Origin: Onchidella celtica
Lineage: Eukaryota > Mollusca > Gastropoda > Systellommatophora > Onchidiidae
DNA length: 64,000 nucleotides
Assembly: GCA_963931925.1 (NCBI GenBank)
Contig: OZ007575.1
Location: forward strand, 40,719,846-40,783,845
Reading direction: 5' to 3'
The notes beneath the pieces were generated by a model that saw only the letters and a program-made list of their open reading frames with translations, was not told the origin of the DNA and did no database searches. Positions 38,144 through 50,100 of this stretch are shown one piece after another (position 1 is the stretch's first letter; the number at the start of each line of letters is the position of its first letter). The position numbers and the translations under genes are program-made.

Positions 38144-41100
38144 ATTCTCTCTCTCTCAATCTCTCTGGACAATAAAGTTAGCTTAACGCATGTTTTCCGC
38201 GCTACTGAATACTGTTGAAGCTAACCAGGTAATTATAGATTGAAAGTGGTTTCACCTGCAGGTGATTAACAGAGATTTGAATGCTAATGAAAATTGAAAT
38301 GCACCCTTTATGTTTGCAGTCTGGAGATTCTTTGTCCGAAAGGGATGTGAAGGGACCGGAGAGTTACAGCAGGCGAGGGGAAAGCTTAGGGGAGGGACTT
38401 AAAACAGAATAGGTTAGAGACTACAGTACATTCGTATGCTAAATAATTACAAGTATATGTTTTGTTACTCACATTACGAGGTTGACATAATTGCCTTCAG
38501 GCACAATGACATTTTATTTTTATACCTACGTGTTTGCGTTGCGGTGAGCAGTTTGTCGATTCAGTTCATGGAAATTGATAAGCTGTTTAATTAACGTTCA
38601 TTTCGTGAGCATTATATTTTCTTTATTTTGGTGAGCACATAAAATAGCAGCATGCGGTCTGACCATTAGCATAATATTCAGAAAAGGGAGATTAAAAAGA
38701 AACAGGTGTATAGATTATGCTAATCCTCATAATAAACACATTCATATGAATTTTATTATCATAAAAGCCGCTGAATTTAGCTAATTCGTTATCCACTTAA
38801 CACGCGCCTTTTACATAAAAGGCCAATTTTTTGTATGTGAGGTTGGCTGTATATGTCCGTTTACATTGTTATTGTTATCATATATGACTTTGTCAGTGGT
38901 CATGAAACCACGGGCAAGTGAAGAACGAGCTATACCGGAACCACAGACTAATAAAATACCCAGACTGGATGATCCCATTGTGTGACGTCACAAACAGCGA
39001 AAGGTCATGAACCATCCGCCACATTAGGTTGACGGTTGCGACCGACGCTTCAGCATAGATACAATGCAGCGGTCGCTGAAAGTCCATACGGTCATCATTT
39101 ATAATAATAAAAAAAAAATGCAGCTGTAGACAATAAAATGAAAGGATAGGCAAGTTAATGCATTATTAATACATGTACAACCAATCTTGACAAGTAAAAA
39201 GAAATTTCTACTGCAGATAGAACTAGAATCGGAATTTCCCGAGCGGCGGCCTCGTTGGTTATACGGCCGCATCTCATTAACTTCCGTAAAAAACGACACA
39301 GCCCTAAGCTTGTGTTTCCAGTCTGGTTGATTTATTAGTCTGTGACCGTAACAACACAAAGCTAAATTATCCGTCTTGGCGATCTGACAAGTAGCAAGTT
39401 TAGGAAGGGAAGAATAAAAAGTCAGAAAGAAGGTGGTGCTGATTTGCGCAATCAACACATCCATATTCAGAGGTCACGAGGGTGAACCACAAACCACAAG
39501 ATCCAGTTCGACTCCACAGAAAACACATTAAGGAAGTCGACACGTTTGTTTACCTAGGCAGTGTGGTCAGTAAAGATGGGGGGGGGGGAGGGGGGGGGGC
39601 AGACGAAGACATCAAGTGCCGAATCAACAAGGCAAGATGCGCCTTCAACACCCAGCGGCCAATCTGGAGATCAACAACCCTCTCACTCCACAACAAGATC
39701 CGGATATTCAACACCAATGTGGAGTCTGCCCTACTAGATGGCTCCGAAACATGGCGAGTGACAAAAACCAACATAAAGAAGCTGCAGACATTCACCAATC
39801 GATGTCTCTGAAACATCCTCCACATCAGGTGGCCAGAAGTCGTCTCCAACGAACAACTGGGGGACAGGATGAGACAAGCCCCAATTGAAACTGAAAGAAA
39901 CGGAAATGGAGATGGATCGGCCACACGTTACGAAAGCTTGAATCCAACATCACCTGAAACTTGAATCAACACAATCGGTCTATGCAAAAGCGATTGGACT
40001 GGATTAGTAGATACTGAGGAAAATTAATTTTATAATTTTTGAAACTGTCATTTAGGCTGTAGCGCTGAGCAAAAAAACGGGCGAAATTGCACCACGATGA
40101 ATTACTCCAGCCACTATTTTTTTTATAATAAGATATTTACAAATAACGCACCGAATCTGCTTGATATTTCGGCGGCACACAATGGAGAAAGCCTGTAGAA
40201 TTAGTGTGTAGTGAATGTGTAACTCAGTTCAGCCAAAAAGTGAAAAAATGGAGATAGAACTTTGTCATATTATTAAGGGGACGAAGTGTTACAGACAGTA
40301 AAAAGAGCCGAGATACCCCCTTAGAACTTGCTTCCCAAACCTTTCGCATGAAGGCAATTCCAGTTACACACCATGATTGCAATATTTCAAGAAGAAAACA
40401 TTTGCTTTTATTCACATTTTCTGACTGTCTTTCATCAAATGGCACGCCCATAGATAATTATATTCCACGACGTCGTGTCATTATCTGATCATACTCATAG
40501 ATTTTAGCCTGCACGTTTCATTATTGAAATGCCCTCACAGTTTTGCGAGTTGTATTTCTTTAGACTTTGTGTACTGTTCCTTATTTAATTCGACGGTGGC
40601 TGTATGAGTCAGAGATATGAACATTCTGTTTACAGCAAAGTTATTTTGTGTACGTTTTGTAAAAAAGTATCTGTTCCCGACCTAGATCTATATCCAAGTT
40701 TGGCTTTTTTTTTCTGGCAAGAATGGACGACGCAAGTCAGAAGTTAGCGGTGTGACTCACACCACCTTGTATGTCGGGCCGGAAACACTGCTTATTGCAC
40801 TGACTGATCCCAAACATGCTCGGAGTTTCTCGTAGTACGACTACTGTAGCACTCCTTTCTCACTTCAGTCGTCTACTCTCACGCACAGACGATATGACAA
40901 CTTTCACTTCAGACACGGCCTTTCTCTCTAACACTGTAACACCCTGCTTGTCTCTTCACCCATCCTCTTCAAAAATCATTTCTCTCTCTCTCAGAAGATT
41001 TCAGATATTTGTACTCGTGGCGAAAATGTTCCGACTCGCCATTTCTTCAGTTGTCTCTGCATGTTATGTTGGTGCGTAGGCATTATCAGTCAGAGGGTGT

Positions 41101-44100
41101 GCTCTCTGTTATCTCGGCCGCATTATTTACGTATTGCACAAACACGGACGATCAAGAAATAGAACTAAAAAAAATCGGCCTAAAATGCAACCGTCCGCGA
41201 CCCTTTCCATTCGTTTTCCTCGGAATTCCTGCATGATTTTGTTGGTGTATAACGCAGTGATGTGGATGGCACGCCGCGGAAGTGGGACAAATAGGCACCC
41301 AAGGCAGGAAGCCTTTTTTTGTGTGTAAGCTTTACAAGTTAGTGCGATCTTTGAAAGCAGGGTACCTCTTATTCTTAAGGCTTGGGCAACATCCACACCA
41401 ACTGAACTTGTTATTTGTGACTTATCATATTTGATGTGTTTAAAGGCTTAAACAAGTAGCATCCCATGTAACCGGGTCGCTGGAGTTCTTAGAAAATAAA
41501 CTGAACAAGTCATTTATGTTCCCACTTTGATGCACTTTGCAAGGTAGCAATTGCTTAGCCTTAGCATGGGACAATTGATGGGACAGTATGCACTAACGCG
41601 CCGAATTTTAATGCCATCAAATTTGGATCATGAAGATAAGAAATATGTGCGCGACAGGACATTGGAATGTGCGAGGCTTAGTCATATTTTCTCACCCTCC
41701 CCGCTCCCCTTTTTTTTGTGACATGATGTACGTTGTACTCCAAAACTCAGGAAATTCAGCAAGATTATTGTGCAGTTTGAGGCAACATGCACAAACGTTC
41801 AACACCTGTAAGGCACAACCTTTGCACGAAGGTGCACTTAATGACTTAATGGTTGATTTCCGCATGTGCAAGATATCGCTGTATTACTCCAACGAATACC
41901 TTTCACATGGCTGCCTCGATGCGGAGACAATGGAGTGGTTGGGGGGAAGGGGAGTGCGTGGAGGACATGTATTGTTTAAGGTTTCCAGTGCGTTGTATTA
42001 TATGTGGATAAGGCTATTTATGCTGTGTTTGTCTGCTCCTTTACAACTTTCCTATGATGGTGAACTTGGCTATCTGTATTGCATATGTACAGTGTCTTGT
42101 CTTCCAAACACACAATAATCCAACGTCAACAGCCTGTCTACCTAGCAGAGGATTGAAAAGTTTGCACATCTAGTTTCGTTTCCCTTTTCAACACGTTGAT
42201 CAATGTGGACAGGAATGATAATATGAAACTGTAAAATCGCGGATCTGATTTCAGTAAAGCCCACTTTTTATTTCATGCACAGGAAAATAGCAGCCTGCGG
42301 TCTGACCAGCAGCTTATTCAGGAGGGGGACTAGGGGAGAATGAAAAATCGGAAACAGATGTTTAGGTTAGGCTGATTCGCGTAATCAACATATTCACATA
42401 AATTTTATTATCATAAAAGCCGCTGAATTTGACTGAATCGTAATCCATTTAATACATAGATTTCAATTCAGAAGCCAGTATTTTATACGCCAGTTCGGCT
42501 GTAAATGTCCACGCTTTACACTGTTATTGTTATTGTTCTATCTTGCGGCAAGTTTGACTTTGTCAATACTTATGAAATCACAGGAAGGAGACCGCGCTGT
42601 GGCAGTAGTTCAGTGGTCAGAGCGTTTGGTCCAGAATCCAGATGCTAGAGGTTGAAATTTAATTAAATCCTCATATGGGCATTTTTCAATTTTAGGCAGA
42701 AAAGGTTGCTGGTATTATCAAAAATTATACATCAACCTATAAAGTCCTCTCTGTTTGGGTAGTTAAAGGGACATCACAACTTTCCTGATGTAGAATATTG
42801 AGGCTTAATTCCTGCAAGTTACTGCTGTACTCTGTATTGAAGTTTGCTACCTACTTTGTAGACTCACAATTTTACATTTCTAAGCTCAGCATTGGCTGTA
42901 TATCACAAACAAACCATCAGAGTTTATGTTAGAAGTGTAAATATGCACTTTTAAAACCTCCTAAGGGTGGCGACAGGGATTTGGCTAAAATTTGAAAAAT
43001 GCCCATATAACTTCATAGGCATGTTGCGGTCTTTTCAATGGGGCTTACCCTCGGCGGCCCAAGCCTGGTCATTGATACAGTTGTGACGAAAAGTAAAACT
43101 CAAACAAAACGTGACCGCGCTGTTAGGCTGTTGGGAGATAACCAGATAGTTTGGGCTGAGCAGTGGCGATATATTCTCTCTCTCTCTTCGTCCCTATCTC
43201 TCTCTTACACACACTCTCAAGGAGGTATCATACTAAGCCCGGAACGGAGCACAGTCAGCCGCTGGGAGACAAGTAGTGCACTCCATAATTTCCTGTATTT
43301 TCTTAGTAAATCGGGAAAGATCCTATCATACTAAGCCCGATCAGACACAGTCAGCTTCTGCCATCCTTTTTGTTTTCTTTGGTGTACATTTTGCTGGCAG
43401 CAACTGGCCGGGACGTTTCGGGCTAAGTATGATTCCCCCTCCCCCTCCGCCCCCCGCCCACTCTCCCATCAGTGGTCCTTGATGCATGTTGTAATAACAC
43501 TTGTTTACCATTAGCTTCAGATCAAAGCTGGCAGTCAGGTGAGGCAGGTATACGTTTTCCTGATAACTTTCTATTATTCTAAAGCCACCATAAAACAGTA
43601 TTGTCCCAGGTCCAAGGTAAAGTATTTTAGGCGGCTGCCTGGGCTAAATTCTACATAAAAAAAACTAATCCCTACCACAAAAACACAGAAACAAGAACAA
43701 GAAAAATAAAAATTAGAAAAGTGAAGTGTAAATGCCAGTGGCAGCGAACCTCCTGAAATGAAAACCTGAACTCCAACCAAAGTTAAGGTAACACTGTTGT
43801 TTCCTTTCTCCAGCTGGACAGAGTCAAACAGGCTGCATCAGCTTGTTACACTTTTTTCCTGGCTAATCCTGATGATGTTGATACTAGACAGAATATCAGG
43901 TTCTACAGAGAAAAGGCGTTGGTGGCAGACTCAGAATTTCTGGATCTGGAGATGGTGCCATACAAGGTCAGTAGTAGGATAGTCTTCAGTGTTTGACCAT
44001 CATCTGCTTACATGATGCATCACATTAGACAGCCTTAAAAGCCTTCCTGGTTAGTTAAGTTGTGGATGCTTCCGCTAGGAGGCCACCCATAGTGTGTAGG

Positions 44101-47100
44101 CTCAATGTTGGCAATCCATGCAGCTTATGTTGTCATTAATCATATGTTTAGCCTCAACTCTCACCCCCTCCCCCTTAAGTGAGCATATGACCATTAGAAT
44201 ATTGATATTGACAGGCATTGATGTTGAAGAATTTTAATTGACAGTTTGCATAAACTGTTTGATAGGTTCATTAAAAACAAGATTTTTATATAATCAAATA
44301 ATTTAATGAGCTGGAAAAAAAAGTAAATGAAACCAAACTTTTCAATTCATTAACATAAGGCAAAAGCCTGTACTCCCTTGACACCCTCCCCCTCTCCTCC
44401 CCTTCCCAGATGCTCTTATAATTGGGGACAACCCTCTGCCCCTCTTCGAGGTGGGTGGTCTGTGGATGCTTCTGGTAGAGTCTCCTTCTGTCCTATCAAT
44501 AACTGCTGTTTGTTGTCTTGCTTCTTCCTAGCACAATATGGCCATTATCATGCTGTGATATGCTTTCTCCAAACTCAAAACCCTCCTCTGAGTGTACATG
44601 CTTCAGAGATGATTCCTTGGTCTTAAAAATTATAAGAGTGGGAAATATGATCTTACAGTAGATGCGTCCCTTAGGCCAATTATCACTGAAGAATTTTTGG
44701 CATTTATGTCCTAACATAGATGTCAGTCACAAATAAGCAATGTTGTCATTTCATATGTTGCACATGTTAGTGCAGACAATGTTTTAATTTCATGGGAAAA
44801 TATTAGTAGTTGGCAAGACACACTGAATATTTAATTCGTTCATACGATGAAAAGGACTTGTTTTTTGTATGCAAATGCCACAAAAAGAAGAACTGAAATT
44901 TTTAGGAGAACAAAACATGAAATGAAAGTACTGCATGTTGTAAAATATCCAATAAAAAATAACAGTTTGCAAGGAATGTGCACATTTACGAATGACATCA
45001 TTTTATTTCACATGTGAACCATATTTAGTTTTTCCTATGGGGTGCATAACAAAACTTCATGTAGAGATGAGCTAGGATTTTTGTCCACCGCTGGAGTGTT
45101 TAGGAAGGAAGGAGAATGTTTCATATCATGGCTCACACTTTATGTCCTAGTAAAACATTGCATATATTATGTAAAACTGTCTTCTGTGTCTTCGCAAGAG
45201 CGAGGCTAAAAAAAACCAACAACAACAAAAAAAGCATTTTCACCAATTTCACCATCCTCATGGTGTTTACCACTTTAACCTGTTGCCTGCCACACAGATT
45301 TCCACTTGTATGCCAGGTGCAAAAGGGTCAAAACAAGAAAATAGAAAAAATTTCACACCATAAATCCACAATTTCAAAATACATGCAAATGATGCACATA
45401 AGTAGGGGAACTAACTAGAAAATGCAAAAAAAAAAAATCATAATTTGGGAATTGTTTCCATATGAGCACTCAAGAAAAGCATACGAACTAGGCCGAAACA
45501 GTTCTGGGCACATGGCAGTATAGTGAGATTAGACAGCCCGGAACAGTTCCGGGCAAAGCAGGGAAGGGGCTAAATCAGAATTTTGTTTTGTTTATATTGT
45601 GGGCTGAATAGTAAAGATTGCCACCTAATAATCTTCACTTACTTGTATATTTTTAAGGAACACTACATTCGAGCAATGATGGCCCATGCCAGGGAGGACT
45701 GGCCATCAGTGATCTCACAGATAGAGTCCAGCTTAGTTGAATACTACAAAGAGATTGAAGTCTGCTATGCTAATTGTCAGAGCCATGTGAAATTCAAGGG
45801 ATCAGAATTGAGTACAACAGTAGCAGGTACCTTGCTGTCAATGTGTCATGTTTGATTGATAAAACCTGTCAGCATCGTGGCAAATAAGACTTATAGTTTA
45901 GTGTTGGTTATCTTGTGGGTGGGCTTGTCATGTTGACAGATAAAACGTCATCTTCAGATGTAGCAAGTGAACCTATTTCCTAACTAGATTTCAGTGTCTT
46001 GCAATGGGACACTATTTCAAGGCATGTTAATGAATGATTTATAGCGGATAAAATTTGTTCATTTTGTGATAGGAAAGACACGCAATTTTCAGATGATTAA
46101 AGGTTTGGCAGTGTATTTCAGGCTGAACAAATCTCATTTCAAAATTTGCCAATAACTTCAGTAGATCTGTGGGTTAAACTGAAAACCATGCTCCAAATTC
46201 TTTGATCATCATGCATCACTGGAACTCAAAGTATCTTTTGCAGATTTATTATCAGATCTAGATTTTAAATTTACAATATATGCTACCTAACGTTATGGTA
46301 ATACCACACAAATGGACCCAGGAGAGACTGCTTTGAAACCCTTTACCCCGTATCTTTCAGATTCATTGATCAGTTTCTTGACTTGCAAACTGAATTGTGA
46401 AGAACAACTCAGCATTGTCTACACAGAACCTATAGATTTCTTCCTACAGGATATGTATCACTATACGCAGTATGCTTACTATCAAGGTAATATCTGCTTG
46501 GATACTGCTTTTGAGACAAGAAATTTTACTACTATGATCTAACAGTTTTCATCCTAAAAATGTTAGATAACCCAATTTAAAGGAAATGGATCTGAATTTT
46601 ATGTGGGGAAAAACTCTGCTTAAGTTTTGTTGGAAATCATGCCTTTTGATTTCAGCACATCAAATTCTCATTTTTGTATTGTTATTTTATGTGTTTAAAA
46701 TAGATTTTTGTTGCATATTTTTATATCCTAAGCAGTATACAAAATGGCGTTATACTGAACTTTGCTATTGGACATATGACTATGTCATCTTGGTTAATTT
46801 GCTGAAATTTCAATTTATAGATTTAATCAAATAATGAGATTTTAGTGAATACCTAATTGTCCATGAAATACCTTTTGTTGCAGTTAATCCTAAGTGACTT
46901 CCAGAAACAAAAGTGTTGTGTTGTTGTGGTTGGTGGGATATGCCAAAAATAGTATTGTATGTAATTTATCGAAGAATTCATGATCAAGTGGCTTCATGAG
47001 CTGTGTCAGTTTGATTGTGTAACATTTCAACAGAGGGAGATCTGGAGAAGTCAGCCGAAGCCACTGCGAGTCTCCTGGCCTTGAATTCTTCACATAAGAT

Positions 47101-50100
47101 CATGAAAGACAACAAAGATCTGCTGGCTGATAAGCTGGGATACAGGGAGGCTGATTTCATACCCAGGAAGGTGAGACTTTCCAGGTTAAAATCTCCTGTG
47201 TATATCAAGAATTTGAATAGGCATAGAAACAGGGAAACATGAGGTTATTGGGGACAAATTCTGGACATCGTGAGACATTAGATAGACAATGCTTTTAACT
47301 CATTCGCTACGGCAAGCTGAATATTCGGCTTGCAGATTTTCACTTTGCTATGGAAAGCCAAATATTCGGCTCGAGTGGACACCGGTTTTTCAACACTTAA
47401 TACCTAAGCCAACTTCTTGAAATATTGAATCCCATCCTGGCTCATTGATTTTCCTTTACTTTAATGTCTAATGGATTATGTTTGTGTTTATACTGAGGGA
47501 AAGAAAAAACATCCTTGAACTACGTCTAAATTTCAGACTAGATAGTGTTTGGAGTTTTTTCGTCCACACCCGCAAAAGTTACATTGGGAATGAGTTAATC
47601 AGAATGTTATTAATTTTACAGTAAGAAAATTTATGGGAATTTTGTAACAGGAAGTGAAAATTTATGCATGTCAGTATATTCAGGTCAGAGGAAATAATTT
47701 ACAGATTCCAAGTGAGAAGCTAAAATTGATTTATGAGCTCATCATGAGGTTACTTTTCATGCATTTTCTGATGGATCCCAAGTAATCCAATGTGAGAAAC
47801 TGTTTTCTAATAATGGAAATCTGGGAATATTATTTTGTCTAGTTGTAGTGGTCACTCAAGCTGTCTAGGTTTATTAAATTAGTTTATCACAATCACACAC
47901 ACATTGTTTTGATTTCACTTGGGGTTTAATTTGGTGACTCAAGAACCTCTGCCATCATGTATGTTTTGGTAGTCACAATTCCCAAATATTCTCAAAATGA
48001 GATTAGGTCAGAAGTTTTTCACAGTTGTTATACTGCTCTGGTCAATTTGACATTGGTTACCAATGATAACAATAGAGATGTGCTGAGGAAAACATTCCTT
48101 CTGAGCACTGCAGACTTTTGTTATATTTGAAAACACACTGGCTTCTGAAAATTGCAAAAACATCTACTATATATTTACTGCTTGATTTATTACAGTATAT
48201 GGTGCATGAGCCAGTTGGCATCCTTCAGTCTTGACTAACCTGAAACATTTACTTTATTTGTGACCTGTCTAGGAAGTAGCCGAGTATGCAGCCACCAGGA
48301 AAGAAATGCAGGATATGATGGACTTTATTAATAAGAATTATAGATGGGCAGATGGGACCGAAGAGGTGAGTGATGGATTTTGTCTATGTTTTACTGGAAT
48401 ACTGGGCGAAATTGGATTCTGTTGTTTGCAACTGATGTGTTAATGTCAGATTAAAACATCCATTGTCCAAACAGCTATAAAACAATTTATTGATCAGCAT
48501 ACACAATAACATTTCATTTTTGGTGTCTTGACAAACTTCAAGTCTGCTTTCAATTGTTTTCTCTTTGGTAGCCAGTAACATTCTGAATTGTAATACTCCA
48601 TTATTACATCAAACCTGGAGTTTGCTGTAAACAGGCATGGATGTCTCGATGTCTCCTCAGAGAAACCCAGTGTCACGAGTGGAGTGAGCGATAGTTAATA
48701 ATTACGGGGGGAAAGGAGGAGAGTAAAATTAACGCACGGAGACAGGGAAGAAAAGTCGTGCATGTCATGAGTGGGGGGTCTGAATGAGACGAAAGCGCGG
48801 TATTACTATCACTGCAAGTTAGAAGGTCCTAGGGATCGGACCTGTGCATAAGAGCCCATCGGGCGGACATAAAGGGGAAGCAGTCGAGAAGACTAGTGAG
48901 AGTCTTTCCAGTTATGACTGGTATGTAGAACGTTGATTGATTATTATGATTGATGTATTATATTATATTCGTCTATTACCATGATGTGAATAAGTATATG
49001 TGAGGAATGTGGAAGTCCTTGATATTGGATATAGCAATGTGCGCCATGAGCGATAGATGAAAGTGAGTTCATGGATTTGTAGCGCGAGTGAGTAGTGTGT
49101 ACTCCGATGGAAGTGTGTTACCGTAAGATGTGTGGTGAGTGAAAGGTGAACTAGTGTGTGTACGTTTCATGGGTTGTAAGGAGAGGTGGAGTGAATAGAA
49201 ATGGTAGGGTATTATACCAATGTAATGTTATTCTTGTAGGTGTCGGGGACGGGCCGCAGAGCCACCTCGATGAGCACAGGGGATAGGCCAGCATAGGGCC
49301 GGAGGCCGCACATAGGCCAGAAGCGAGGCTGTCAGTGCAGGACAGTAGAGGCACATAAAGTCGTGGCAGTCAGGCCACGGGCAGGGACGTAGATATGAGA
49401 GTGAATGAGATACTATGTTGTTGCCATGTTGATAGGCTAGTGAACTGATATTATGTTGTTGCCATGTTGATGGCTAAGGAAATAATAATGTGTTATTGCC
49501 CTGCTGAGGTGCTAGGGGAGTGCTACGGTGTATGACAATAGGAAGGTGATGTTGAGAGACTGCGGTGCCAGTGAATCATTAATGTACTATTAAGACCCTG
49601 AGGGGAGAGGCTGAGGCCGAAGTGCCTTTAGGAGTAACTACCGGATTGTGGATCCGAGGGAGCGTGTGTGTGAGAATAAGGCCGTTGTACGGCAGTCATT
49701 TCAATAATATAATATATGTAATTGCGCTATTATATGTATAATTATGGTTAATAAATGTGTGAGTCTGATGGATTGTTCTGTTAAGTGTTAACTTGTTTGT
49801 TCGTGATTGTTGTCCTGTCATAACTTATTACATCTCCCAGTCTGGGATTTGTGACACCCAGTTAGTAATTTAATTTATTTGATTTTGTACAGGATACTCT
49901 TGATTTTAAGTCATCTGATTCTGTGCAGGAAACACTTGATGAAGATGTCACAGATGTTCTGGATCGTATGATTCAGAACAAAGAGGAACCTGATGATTGG
50001 ATGTCCAGGTATGAGCAGCTGGGGATGCATATCATCGCCAAATCCACAGATCTGAACAGAGAGGAGAGATTTGTCACTGATGGCTTATTGAAACCAGAGC

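Larger units (their letters stand above)
27077..43813 (+). other. P3H-like intron 1 (16.7 kb)
   Basis: Apart from the elements listed separately (27768, 35845, 36837, 37897, 38635, 39187, 39482, 42277, 42593 and 43227), I see no gene in this intron. It also carries a G-rich tract at about 36497-36530, a CA run at about 35760-35777 and ACC/AAC triplet runs at about 37490-37517. Many short open frames are unconvincing. Confidence 0.6.
48366..49892 (+). other. P3H-like intron 6, mostly a solo LTR
   Basis: The 1.5-kb intron is largely occupied by the LTR at 48671-49856. The LTR ends only 36 bp before the exon 7 acceptor. Confidence 0.7.

Noticed and set aside
37899..38144. Open frame with long Leu-Ser runs
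   Set aside because: It is the CT microsatellite read in frame.
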